DNA from: Bdellovibrionales bacterium CG12_big_fil_rev_8_21_14_0_65_38_15
GTDB taxonomy: Bacteria > Bdellovibrionota > Bacteriovoracia > Bacteriovoracales > Bacteriovoracaceae
Direction: 5' to 3'
DNA: 37,208 bases
Assembly: GCA_002787775.1 (NCBI GenBank)
Contig: PCUW01000004.1
Coordinates: 1 to 37,208 of the forward strand
Below are positions 1 to 8,269 of the stretch, piece by piece (within the stretch, counting starts at the first letter, position 1; the number at the start of each line of letters is the position of its first letter). The translations under genes and the position numbers were made by a program. The notes under the pieces are model-generated. The model was not told where the DNA came from and made no database searches. It saw nothing but the letters and a program-made list of their open reading frames with translations.

Positions 1-89
1 CGTTTATTTGATCACTCATAGTGAAAAAGTATCCTTAACTTGTTAATTCGCCCTATTTTAGCCTATTCAGACATATGGTGGAAGTAATT

Positions 90-117
90 TTGCTTCGACG
101 TCTATTTAGGCTATAGT
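90..117 (+). promoter_or_regulatory. Candidate sigma70 promoter of icmF
   Basis: TTGCTT at 90-95 and TATAGT at 112-117 are separated by 16 bases and would start transcription near 124. The -10 overlaps one arm (TAGGCTA, 107-113) of a 7-base inverted repeat whose other arm (TAGCCTA) is at 59-65, so a repressor site is conceivable but weakly supported. No B12-riboswitch-like structure is recognisable in the 133 bases before the gene. Confidence 0.4.
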
Positions 118-133
118 CCCATAGCTGTAAACC

Positions 134-3100
134 ATGGTAAACACAGGATTTCAAGTGAAGCGACTGCGTTTTGTCACGGCCGCGAGTCTTTTCGACGGCC
201 ACGATGTCTCAATTAATATTATGCGACGACTGCTCCAATCAAAAGGAGCGGAAGTTATTCACCTCGGTCATAATCGATCGGCCCAGGAAGTTGTAGATGC
301 TGCCCTTCAAGAGGATGCTCACGCAGTGGCGCTATCTTCCTACCAAGGTGGTCATAACGAGTATTTCGCCTACATTAGAGAATTGCTCGATAAGGCAGGT
401 GCAAAGAATGTTCGCATTTTTGGTGGCGGTGGTGGAGTTATTACTCCAAAAGAAATTAAGGCCCTGCATGAAAAAGGTATTACCAGAATATATTCGCCTG
501 AAGATGGGATGAAACTCGGCCTTGTTGGTATTATCGATAATATGCTCGAGCGTGCTGATCACGATACATTAGAAGGTTTTGACTTTTCTAAAATAAATTC
601 CAATAACTTAGATGCAAGAACAATTGGTAAAGTTGTCTCTGCTATTGAAAATGGCATTGAGATTAAGTTAAACGATGAAAAATCTAACGTTCCAGTTTTG
701 GGGATTACCGGTACCGGTGGAGCTGGAAAATCATCGCTTATCGATGAGTTGCTACTAAGATTTAATAGAATCTATCCTGATAAGAAAATTGCTCTTGTTT
801 CGGTTGATCCGACAAAGAAAAAAACTCAAGGCGCACTTCTAGGCGACAGAATTCGACTTGGAAGTTCTGTCTACTCTCAGTTCTACGTTAGATCGTTGGC
901 CACAAGAGATTCAAATACCGAACTCTCTCCACAAATTAAAAATGTAACGAAGTTTTTAAAATCACAAGATTTCTCATTGGTCATTATTGAAACTTCGGGC
1001 ATCGGACAAGCCAGTGATGAAATTACTAAAGTGGCTGATAAATGTGCCTATGTCATGACTCCAGAGTATGGGGCAGCAACGCAACTTGAAAAAATTGAGA
1101 TGCTTGAAGTTGCAGATTTTATTATTCTTAATAAATTTGAGAAACCACGTTCAGAAGATGCTCTTCGAGATATCAGAAAGCAGTACAGAAGAAATCATAA
1201 TTTATTTGCGGGTCATCCAGGTTCACCAGATGATGATGGTCTTCCTGTCTATGGCACTATGGCCAGTAAGTTTAATGATGTAGGGGTTAATGCTCTATTT
1301 AAAGATATAGTGACATCTTTTGACTTTGAAGCCGATCGATTAGAATCAATGATTTGTGAAAAAGCTTCTAGGGTAAAAGATGCAATCATTCCTCCAGCTC
1401 GAAGCCTTTATTTAAGAGAGCTTGCCGGAAGTGTTCGAGACTATAATGAATCGGTAGAACAAACAGCGCAAAAACTTGGCGAGTACCAAGCTTTAATTGA
1501 AGCTCAAAAACTTTTACCCACAAATAAAGATATCACAGAAAAAGCCCGTGTTATTAAAGATGGACTGCCACCGAAGTGCCTTGAAGAAATTCAATCGTTT
1601 GAAGACACAATTAAGCAATATGCCCAGGGTGAGTACGTCTACGAAGTACGCGGTAAACAGATCAAGGTTCCGTCAAAATATAAATCCTTGTCAGGTCTTG
1701 ATCTACCAAAGGTCGCAACACCAAAATTCAGCTCTCTTGCAGACAAGTACCGCTTTATTGGAAAACAAAACTTGCCAGGATTTTTTCCATTTTCTCAGGG
1801 AATATTTCCGTTCAAACGTGCCGATGAGGATCCAAAAAGAATGTTCGCCGGAGAAGGTGGACCTGCAAGAACTAATAAGCGTTTTCACTATTTATCGCAA
1901 AACGATACGGCCAAACGTTTATCTACGGCCTTCGATTCAGTAACTCTCTATGGTGAAGATCCAGATACAAGACCAGATATTTTTGGAAAAGTTGGTGAAG
2001 CCGGTGTTTCGATAGCAACGGTTGAAGATATGGAGCTATTGTTTAAAGGCTTTGATCTTACAAGCCCACAGACATCAGTTTCTATGACGATTAATGGACC
2101 AGCGCCGATTATCTTGGCCTTCTTTATGAATGCGGCCGCAAGACAAAAGCTTTCTGCTGATCAATTGAATGATATGTCCAAAATGGTCGAAGTGATGCGA
2201 CAAGTTCGTGGAACTGTTCAGGCTGATATTCTGAAAGAAGATCAGGCCCAGAATACATGTATTTTCTCATTAGAATTTGCCTTAAAACTTATGGGTGATG
2301 TTCAAGAGTTCTTTTGTAAAAACGCCATTAAGAATTACTATACCGTTTCAATTTCTGGTTATCACATTGCTGAAGCCGGAGCTAACCCGATTACACAAAC
2401 AGCGTTCACTCTTTCAAACGGATTTACGTTTGTTGAATACTACTTGTCTCGCGGTCTAAATATTGACGACTTCTGTGATAACTTATCTTTCTTTTTTAGC
2501 AATGGCTTAGATCCTGAATATACAGTTATTGGACGAGTTGCTAGAAAGATTTGGGCAGTAACTCTTCGAGATAAATACGGAGCTAATCCAAAGAGCCAAA
2601 AGTTTAAATACCATATTCAAACATCAGGCAGATCATTACACGCACAAGAAATTGATTTTAACGACATAAGAACAACTTTACAGGCGTTTATTGCCCTTTC
2701 TGATAATTGTAATTCACTTCATACCAATGCTTATGATGAAGCGATTACTACTCCAACAGAAGAGTCTGTACGAAGAGCTATGGCAATCCAAATGATTATC
2801 AATCGTGAATTTGGTATGAATAAAACAGATAACCCACTTCAAGGTGCTTATCTTGTTGAAGAGCTTACAGATATTGTTGAAGAAGCAATTTTAGCTGAGT
2901 TTGAAAATATCTCTGATAAGGGCGGAGTTCTTGGCGCAATGGAGTCCATGTATCAACGCGGGAAAATTCAAGAGGAATCTCTATATTATGAAACGTTGAA
3001 AGATTCTGGTGAACTTCCAATAATAGGTGTAAACACTTATATTGCTGATAATATTGATGAACAGTTTAACCAAGAGATCGAACTTTCAAGATGTTCTGAT

Positions 3101-3310
3101 GAAGAAAAAAATGACCAAATCTCGCGCCTCCAAAAATTTAAAGAATCTAATAAGACAACTTCACAAAAAGCATTAAATAAACTTAGAGAAAAATGTTTAA
3201 GTGGTGGCAATGTCTTTGAAGAACTACTCCAAACGGTTAATTATTGTTCGCTTGGAGAAGTGACCTCTGTTCTTTATGAAGTCGGTGGACGTTACAGAAG
3301 GAATATGTAG
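134..3310 (+). CDS. icmF: Fused isobutyryl-CoA mutase IcmF (B12 domain, G-protein chaperone, mutase)
   Basis: Adenosylcobalamin-dependent mutase interconverting isobutyryl-CoA and n-butyryl-CoA (some family members also act on pivalyl- or isovaleryl-CoA), cytoplasmic. All IcmF parts are present in one 1058-residue chain: an N-terminal B12-binding domain with D21-G-H23 supplying the lower-axial histidine; a MeaB-like GTPase domain with P-loop G193-x4-G198-K199-S200 and an NKxD-like N333-K-F-E; then the (beta/alpha)8 mutase domain from about residue 530, with the family sequence FAGEGGPARTNKRF near 575. Length fits the usual 1050-1100 residues. The ATG at 134 lacks a Shine-Dalgarno; GTG at 155 has AGGA (145-148) six bases upstream and could be the true start, costing seven residues. 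The next gene encodes the enzyme that makes its cofactor. The fusion is certain; substrate choice among acyl-CoAs cannot be read from sequence by eye. Confidence 0.95.
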   Translation: MVNTGFQVKRLRFVTAASLFDGHDVSINIMRRLLQSKGAEVIHLGHNRSAQEVVDAALQEDAHAVALSSYQGGHNEYFAYIRELLDKAGAKNVRIFGGGGGVITPKEIKALHEKGITRIYSPEDGMKLGLVGIIDNMLERADHDTLEGFDFSKINSNNLDARTIGKVVSAIENGIEIKLNDEKSNVPVLGITGTGGAGKSSLIDELLLRFNRIYPDKKIALVSVDPTKKKTQGALLGDRIRLGSSVYSQFYVRSLATRDSNTELSPQIKNVTKFLKSQDFSLVIIETSGIGQASDEITKVADKCAYVMTPEYGAATQLEKIEMLEVADFIILNKFEKPRSEDALRDIRKQYRRNHNLFAGHPGSPDDDGLPVYGTMASKFNDVGVNALFKDIVTSFDFEADRLESMICEKASRVKDAIIPPARSLYLRELAGSVRDYNESVEQTAQKLGEYQALIEAQKLLPTNKDITEKARVIKDGLPPKCLEEIQSFEDTIKQYAQGEYVYEVRGKQIKVPSKYKSLSGLDLPKVATPKFSSLADKYRFIGKQNLPGFFPFSQGIFPFKRADEDPKRMFAGEGGPARTNKRFHYLSQNDTAKRLSTAFDSVTLYGEDPDTRPDIFGKVGEAGVSIATVEDMELLFKGFDLTSPQTSVSMTINGPAPIILAFFMNAAARQKLSADQLNDMSKMVEVMRQVRGTVQADILKEDQAQNTCIFSLEFALKLMGDVQEFFCKNAIKNYYTVSISGYHIAEAGANPITQTAFTLSNGFTFVEYYLSRGLNIDDFCDNLSFFFSNGLDPEYTVIGRVARKIWAVTLRDKYGANPKSQKFKYHIQTSGRSLHAQEIDFNDIRTTLQAFIALSDNCNSLHTNAYDEAITTPTEESVRRAMAIQMIINREFGMNKTDNPLQGAYLVEELTDIVEEAILAEFENISDKGGVLGAMESMYQRGKIQEESLYYETLKDSGELPIIGVNTYIADNIDEQFNQEIELSRCSDEEKNDQISRLQKFKESNKTTSQKALNKLREKCLSGGNVFEELLQTVNYCSLGEVTSVLYEVGGRYRRNM

Positions 3311-3864
3311 TGAAGGTTTATACCAAGACTGGTGATAAGGGCTTAACAGGATTGATCGGTGGAACACGTGTTACCAAATCTGATCTTCGAATTTCTCTTT
3401 ATGGTGAAGTTGATGAGCTGAACTCTCATGTTGGTCTTATCAGGGCTTACGCGGATCAATCTTTTTCTCAAAAAGAGGTTTTAAAAAATGTTCAATCCAG
3501 ACTCTTTGATCTTGGTAGTCAAATGGCTTGTGAGCCAAGTGAAAGAGATAAATTTAATTTGCCCGACATCAATGATTCACACGTTTTAGAATTAGAAAAT
3601 GAAATTGATACCATGTCTAAAAGCTTACCTTTATTAAAAAACTTCGTATTACCTACTGGTAATCCTGCTGCTGCCCACGCTCATGTTGCGAGAACTGTTT
3701 GTCGAAGAGTGGAGAGAAACTTTGTCGCCTTTCACAAAATAAATCCAAATGATTTAAAAGAAATCCATCTCATTTATATCAATCGTCTTTCAGATTATTT
3801 GTTTGTAGTTGCCCGATCTCTTGTCAATCAGGCCGGGCTATTAGAAGAGATCTGGAATCCTTAA
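3310..3864 (+). CDS. Cob(I)alamin adenosyltransferase, PduO/MMAB type
   Basis: Transfers the adenosyl group of ATP to cob(I)alamin to give adenosylcobalamin, the cofactor of IcmF. The N terminus carries the PduO-family ATP-binding signature KVYTKTGDKGLTGL followed by GTRVTKSD and the conserved YGEVDELNSHVGL; the C-terminal part has the conserved ARTVCRRVER and the NRLSDYLFVVAR helix. 184 residues is the normal size. It starts with GTG at 3310, sharing one base with the icmF TAG, and AGAAGGA at 3297-3303 is its ribosome-binding site, so the two genes are translationally coupled. This supports delivery of cofactor directly to IcmF, as known for mutase/adenosyltransferase pairs. Its TAA overlaps the convergent FHA gene's stop. 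Confidence 0.93.
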   Translation: MKVYTKTGDKGLTGLIGGTRVTKSDLRISLYGEVDELNSHVGLIRAYADQSFSQKEVLKNVQSRLFDLGSQMACEPSERDKFNLPDINDSHVLELENEIDTMSKSLPLLKNFVLPTGNPAAAHAHVARTVCRRVERNFVAFHKINPNDLKEIHLIYINRLSDYLFVVARSLVNQAGLLEEIWNP

Positions 3865-4607
3865 TCGTCTTTTCCAAAAAGACTTTTAACTTTTGATAAA
3901 AATCCAGATGTTGGTTTTTGTTTTTTAAGACCTTTTGCGACTTTAGAAGTCTTAGAAATAGTAGTACCAGTCTTTTTCTTAACCGATTTGAAATTATCCA
4001 ACTTAATCATTTTTGTATTGCCGGAGCTTTCACCCAATTCAAAAAGTGCTTCGTCACTATCCTCATTACTAACCATGGCAAGCTTCTGATTAGGTTTGGC
4101 AGGAATATCAATTCCCAACTCATCATCATCGTCATCAAGTTTAATCAGATCTGGTGTAGATTTTTCATCAACTTGATCGGGAAGACCCATAGCCTTTCGT
4201 CTGGCAGATTTTGCGGCAGAAAAAGCATCATCATTTTCTTTTGGTAGTCCAATAGTGGTAAACGATGTTTTATTGCTATTTGAAACAAGAACACTTTTCT
4301 CTTTTGGTGTTAGTGATGACTCATCAATATAAAACTTAGTATCACCGACGCGCACAATGTCACCGATATACAGCTTGGCCGCCATAGAGATTAAGGTTTC
4401 ATTGATATAGGTACCATTTGTAGAGTTAAGGTCGCTGACGATGACATAACCCTCAGGAGAGATTTGTAGGCTCATGTGTTGACCACTGCACATACTGTCT
4501 TGAAGTTGTAGTCCAGCCTTGGAGCTTCTGCCTAAAACAACGGGAATTGTTGATAAACGAAGCGGTGCGTAAGTGTGTGAATTTTCAAACTTTATAAAAA
4601 CGGCCAT
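3861..4607 (-). CDS. FHA domain protein
   Basis: The N-terminal 100 residues form a forkhead-associated domain, which binds phosphothreonine peptides: G26-R27, S41-x2-H44 and N61-S-T-N64-G65 are the expected binding-loop residues. The rest is a low-complexity tail, acidic (a run of five aspartates) then lysine-rich, ending in a conserved-looking LSKVKSLFGKDD tail. No transmembrane segment. The start is placed at the ATG at 4607 because GAGGGA lies upstream and the FHA domain begins at once (MAVFIKF); an in-frame extension to 4652 has no such support. The target kinase or partner is not encoded nearby. It is convergent with the adenosyltransferase and divergent from erpA. FHA assignment is firm; cellular role unknown. 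Confidence 0.85.
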   Translation of the reverse strand: MAVFIKFENSHTYAPLRLSTIPVVLGRSSKAGLQLQDSMCSGQHMSLQISPEGYVIVSDLNSTNGTYINETLISMAAKLYIGDIVRVGDTKFYIDESSLTPKEKSVLVSNSNKTSFTTIGLPKENDDAFSAAKSARRKAMGLPDQVDEKSTPDLIKLDDDDDELGIDIPAKPNQKLAMVSNEDSDEALFELGESSGNTKMIKLDNFKSVKKKTGTTISKTSKVAKGLKKQKPTSGFLSKVKSLFGKDD

Positions 4608-4684
4608 AAAAACGATTCCCTCAAGTCTTAATAATAGTCTAAAAATCGTCAATAATGTTACTAATTTTGTAAGTTAGTGGGATC

Positions 4685-4693
4685 TGTTATAAT
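4685..4693 (+). promoter_or_regulatory. Extended -10 promoter of erpA
   Basis: TGTTATAAT matches the extended -10 consensus TGnTATAAT exactly (-10 at 4688-4693). A poor -35 (TTTTGT, 4665-4670) sits 17 bases upstream, which is typical of extended -10 promoters. Predicted start near 4700 leaves a leader of about 22 bases containing the GGAGG of erpA. Confidence 0.6.
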
Positions 4694-4721
4694 GATATGT
4701 GTCCCATTGGAGGCAATTGAT

Positions 4722-5054
4722 ATGAGCGATGAACAAATTGTCACGATTACAGATAAGGCTACTGAGCAGATCAAAAAAATTTTTCAAGAACAAGGCGAAG
4801 ACAAAGGCCTAAGACTTGCCGTAATAGGTGGAGGCTGCTCAGGCTTAAGTTATAAAATCGATTTTGATAATAAAAAAGATAACGATAACGTCATTGATCT
4901 TGGCGAAGTAAAGGTTTTTATAGACCTTAAGTCTACAATTTATCTCAAAGGTGTAGTTCTAGATTTTAAAGACGGACTAAATGGTAAGGGTTTCGTATTT
5001 CAAAACCCAAATGCAGCTAACACTTGTGGGTGTGGTGAATCCTTCGCAGTCTAA
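4722..5054 (+). CDS. erpA: A-type Fe-S cluster carrier (ErpA/IscA family)
   Basis: Small A-type carrier that receives iron-sulfur clusters from a scaffold and inserts them into apo-proteins. The three cluster-binding cysteines are all present: C39 in GGGCSGLSY and C102/C104 in the C-terminal TCGCGESF. 110 residues is the normal family length. The start is the ATG at 4722, preceded by GGAGG at 4709-4713; the open frame extends upstream to 4677 but that would overlap the promoter. Its 3' end overlaps the next open frame, whose product is the Fe-S-repair-associated YgfZ, so the pair forms a coherent cluster-maturation unit. ErpA versus IscA/SufA cannot be separated with certainty by eye. Confidence 0.9.
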   Translation: MSDEQIVTITDKATEQIKKIFQEQGEDKGLRLAVIGGGCSGLSYKIDFDNKKDNDNVIDLGEVKVFIDLKSTIYLKGVVLDFKDGLNGKGFVFQNPNAANTCGCGESFAV

Positions 5055-6585
5055 TATTCAAAAGATAAATAATATCAGATATTGGTCACATCCTGTTGCG
5101 TTGTTGAATTGGAGTATGCTTTTAATAAAAGGTATAGACTCCTTTGAATGGCTACAAAGACAACTCGCTCAAGATATTACAGGTATAGAAATTGAAGGAA
5201 AGGCAGTTGTTAGGCTCGATCGTGTCGCACGTGTCACATACTTTGGAATCTTGTTTCAAAAGGGTGATACTTTTCATCTTTATCTGCCAACCGCATTAGT
5301 TGATAACTTTCGCGCTGACTTTGAAAAATTTGTCATTATGGAAGATACACAAATTGAAAGCGAAGAGAAAAATAACTTTTCGTTAGTTGTTGGAAAATTC
5401 TACAAAGGAATACCTGTTAACTTCTTTGGAGAGCAAGCATTCATAGTAGCGAAATCAGAGACTGATGAAACCTGTGAAGAATATTTTGATCTAGCTGCAA
5501 TTCCCGTTTGGAATAAAAATATAAAGCCAGATGTATTAGTTAATGAAACGAGATTAAATGAAGTCGCCATTAATTATAATAAAGGTTGTTTTTTAGGTCA
5601 GGAAACTGCCGCTAAAATTCAAACTAGACGTGGTGCTAATTATTTTCCCGTTACACTCGAAACAAAGACTAGGATTGAGTGTAAAGAGGGAGATTCAATT
5701 TTCGCAGACTCACAAAAAATCGGCTCTGTAGATTCAGTCAATGAATTTGGCGATATTTATCTGATAACAGCGAGTCTCAAGCGTGATTATAGAATCCTTG
5801 ATGCTAGTCATGATGTTCAAATAAACAAGCAAAATCTTAACGTTAAGGTTCATGGAGCTCCATACTTTAATGACTTATTAAATATCGAAAAAGCACAAAC
5901 CCTCTATGTGCAAGCAATTAAAGACTTTGAAAAAAACAATGAAGAACTTGCATTAAAAAAGTTGAAAAGAGTAATAGAATTTGATGAGACTTTTGCAGAT
6001 GCCTATGAGGCCATTGGGGTTATTTACTCAAGGTCTGCTCAACACCATAAAACAATCGACTGGATGGATAAATTATTGGAAAAAAATCCATCATCAGTAA
6101 TGGCGCATACGAATAAAAGTTTAGCTTTAATGAATTTGGGAAAGATTGAAGAAGCTGAGGTTGAAAAATCTCTCGCCACAACAAAAAGCTTCGCCATGTA
6201 CGGTGAAGAAGCAAAGTTTAAGCGCGAGCTTAAACTTAAGGAAGAAAAAGAACTGGCAGACATTGCTCGAAGAGAAAAAATGTTTAATCAGGTCTTAGAA
6301 ATTGACAATAATGACCAGATTGCCCTATTTGGCATAGCTGATATAAATTTCAAGAGAAAGAATTATTTAGATGCTTTAGCTTTTGTCGATAAATCTATTG
6401 TTGTTAATCCTAAACACTCACAGTCCTTTCTATTGAAAGGTAAGTGTCTGGAAAACTTAGGCAAAACGCAAGAAGCAATAGACGTTTATAAAAATGGAGT
6501 TAAGGTTGCGGCTGCTGTTGGAGAAATGATGCCTGCAAACGAAATGCAATCAAGACTTAATAAACTTTCAATTTTAAAAGACTAA
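4981..6585 (+). CDS. YgfZ/GcvT-fold folate-binding protein fused to TPR repeats
   Basis: The first ~290 residues are a YgfZ (IscA-system-associated GcvT-like) domain: LLNWSMLLIKGIDSFEWLQRQ at the N terminus and the signature N-K-G-C-F-L-G-Q-E around residue 202, containing the family's essential cysteine. YgfZ proteins are folate-dependent and support maturation or repair of some Fe-S enzymes. From about residue 300 the chain continues into at least three TPR-like units (for example the ALKKLKRVIEFDETFADAYEAIG and FLLKGKCLENLGKTQEAIDVY stretches), separated by a charged helix. YgfZ homologues are usually 300-350 residues, so this 534-residue fusion is unusual. The start is uncertain: the frame opens at 4981 inside erpA, GTG at 5032 and TTG at 5101 are alternatives, and the ATG at 5116 would cut into the conserved first strand. 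Confidence 0.82.
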   Translation: MVRVSYFKTQMQLTLVGVVNPSQSNIQKINNIRYWSHPVALLNWSMLLIKGIDSFEWLQRQLAQDITGIEIEGKAVVRLDRVARVTYFGILFQKGDTFHLYLPTALVDNFRADFEKFVIMEDTQIESEEKNNFSLVVGKFYKGIPVNFFGEQAFIVAKSETDETCEEYFDLAAIPVWNKNIKPDVLVNETRLNEVAINYNKGCFLGQETAAKIQTRRGANYFPVTLETKTRIECKEGDSIFADSQKIGSVDSVNEFGDIYLITASLKRDYRILDASHDVQINKQNLNVKVHGAPYFNDLLNIEKAQTLYVQAIKDFEKNNEELALKKLKRVIEFDETFADAYEAIGVIYSRSAQHHKTIDWMDKLLEKNPSSVMAHTNKSLALMNLGKIEEAEVEKSLATTKSFAMYGEEAKFKRELKLKEEKELADIARREKMFNQVLEIDNNDQIALFGIADINFKRKNYLDALAFVDKSIVVNPKHSQSFLLKGKCLENLGKTQEAIDVYKNGVKVAAAVGEMMPANEMQSRLNKLSILKD

Positions 6586-8242
6586 AGTCTCTTTTATTTT
6601 TTCCCTGAAGCTCAAACTTTATCATTTCAGAATCTAGTCCATTAAATAATTCTTTTGTCTTTGAATTGATTAAAGTTGAATCAAAAACGATCTCATTGGC
6701 ATCAGCTGCAGATTGAAATTTAGCACATATATTTACAGTATCTCCAAAGAAGTCCAGGCCGTCGCCGGTTGATATAGATAAACACTTCCCGCTATGCAAA
6801 CTAATGCGAAGTCGTAAGTTTTCCTTAGGATTACTTTTTTGAAGTTCTATGGCTGCTTGGATGGCTTCGAATGGAGTATGAAAAGCATACATCGTAGCAT
6901 CACCAATAGTTTTAACCAAAAGAGCTTTGTGCTTTTGGCAGACTCTTCCAATATGAAGAAAGCTGTCACGAATTTTTCCAAAAGCTTCTGTGTCACCAAT
7001 ATCAAAATATAAATCAGTGCTTCCAACAACATCGGTAAACAGCAGTGTTTTATGACCAATTTCGATCGGAAAATCTGAGGAGATCTTTGATGATGGCAAT
7101 AATCTCGATACTTCAAAATCTAAAAGCGCCTCGGCAAGTGACAAGGTGCCGCTATCAATACTTAAATATTCTAAAAAAATAAGATCGAAATCTTCAAGAC
7201 CTTCACCGTTAAATATAAGGTCTGTATTTAACTCAACAGTTAATGCACTTTGTTTTATCCAGCTCGTTTTGAAATCAAAAATTTTCTTTTCGAAGCTTGA
7301 TGAAACATGAATTTTTATTGCCTCAATGAATCCTCTGCGCTTTAAAATATATAGACCAGGTTTTAAATGGATCTGAAATTCCCAAAGATGCCCAAGCTTT
7401 TGAAAGATAACCATTGGTTTGTGAGATACGTCACTACTACAAAAATCAACTCCATTTAAACTCACAGGAAGAGTGCTGTCTCGAAGCGTTAGGGAGAGAT
7501 TTTCTGTTGAGCTAGGATCTATATCAATATCACATGAAGGGCATTCAATTTTTTTTGGTATTTCAGTTAATCGAGGAGCTGTCGCCATCGAACCTCTGCA
7601 ATGAGGACACTTAATATCGAAGAGAATTGAAAAGCGAGAACAGTATCTTGAGGATTGTGATTGAAGAAAGACATTTTGCCATGTGGTTTGTAGTGATTTA
7701 GCGAGAAGCTTTGGTTCAATACGTGCCCTTTCTACTTCGTGAGCAGAGGTTAACCAATGCTCGAGTTGAATAGGTTTAACAGGTTCCATGTTAGACTTAT
7801 TCTGAAATACAAAAGACTTTCTTTCCAGATATTCAAAGATCTTGTTAATAACTGAACGGGTTGCATTATCAAGAACCTTTGAAAAATAAGGGAAACGATG
7901 AATAATACTAAACGAGATTTGAACCTCACATCCGTTATCTAGAGAATGAATTGCAAATTTCGACTTTAAACTTTTAAAAAACCCCTTTGAATAAACTCTT
8001 TCATTACTAAGCCATTGTCCAAACACCCATTCCCACGGCTCTTCAGTCCAAAGAGTATTGAAAAAAAGAATTTTTTGTTTTCCATGACGTATACCCTTAA
8101 CTGTTTCAAAGGTCATAGGGCTTAGTTTTAACTCACGATTCATCGTTGCCGTATCAGACAGATATGGCCAAAGTTGCTCAGACGAACACAAAAATGTCTT
8201 GCTCATTGAGATATGACTTTGCATGTGAATATTATGATTCAA
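6557..8242 (-). CDS. Class III adenylate/guanylate cyclase with START-like and zinc-ribbon regions
   Basis: Predicted to make cAMP (or cGMP) in the cytoplasm. Order: residues ~10-145, a START/SRPBCC-like domain resembling the DUF5939 region of other bacterial cyclases; a zinc ribbon with C212-x2-C215 and C234-x2-C237; a beta-rich middle segment; and a C-terminal class III cyclase domain. Metal-binding aspartates are D404 (FTDVVGS) and D448 (IGDA), spaced 44 apart as expected; the substrate lysine is in VKTIGD and the second motif in FGDTVN. The transition-state arginine four residues after the VN asparagine is lysine here (VNICAK), so activity may be altered. No transmembrane segment. It begins with TTG (8242); ATGs at 8224 and 8206 are alternatives, none with a good ribosome-binding site. 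Only 27 bases separate it from the upstream HExxH gene, implying one operon. It overlaps the convergent YgfZ-TPR gene by 29 bases. Confidence 0.85.
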   Translation of the reverse strand: MNHNIHMQSHISMSKTFLCSSEQLWPYLSDTATMNRELKLSPMTFETVKGIRHGKQKILFFNTLWTEEPWEWVFGQWLSNERVYSKGFFKSLKSKFAIHSLDNGCEVQISFSIIHRFPYFSKVLDNATRSVINKIFEYLERKSFVFQNKSNMEPVKPIQLEHWLTSAHEVERARIEPKLLAKSLQTTWQNVFLQSQSSRYCSRFSILFDIKCPHCRGSMATAPRLTEIPKKIECPSCDIDIDPSSTENLSLTLRDSTLPVSLNGVDFCSSDVSHKPMVIFQKLGHLWEFQIHLKPGLYILKRRGFIEAIKIHVSSSFEKKIFDFKTSWIKQSALTVELNTDLIFNGEGLEDFDLIFLEYLSIDSGTLSLAEALLDFEVSRLLPSSKISSDFPIEIGHKTLLFTDVVGSTDLYFDIGDTEAFGKIRDSFLHIGRVCQKHKALLVKTIGDATMYAFHTPFEAIQAAIELQKSNPKENLRLRISLHSGKCLSISTGDGLDFFGDTVNICAKFQSAADANEIVFDSTLINSKTKELFNGLDSEMIKFELQGKNKRDFSLLKLKVY

Positions 8243-8269
8243 ATATACAAAGGGAGCTAGTTTTCTAAC

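Noticed and set aside
1..19. Minus-strand ATG at 17-19 reading MSDQIN to the window edge
   Set aside because: Only six codons are visible; a divergent gene is possible, but there is too little sequence to call it.
1497..1943. 148-codon plus-strand frame inside icmF
   Set aside because: Alternative frame of a certain gene; no ribosome-binding site and no plausible protein character.
3918..4247. 109-codon plus-strand frame opposite the FHA gene
   Set aside because: Mirror of the low-complexity FHA tail; composition is an artefact of the Lys/Asp-rich codons.
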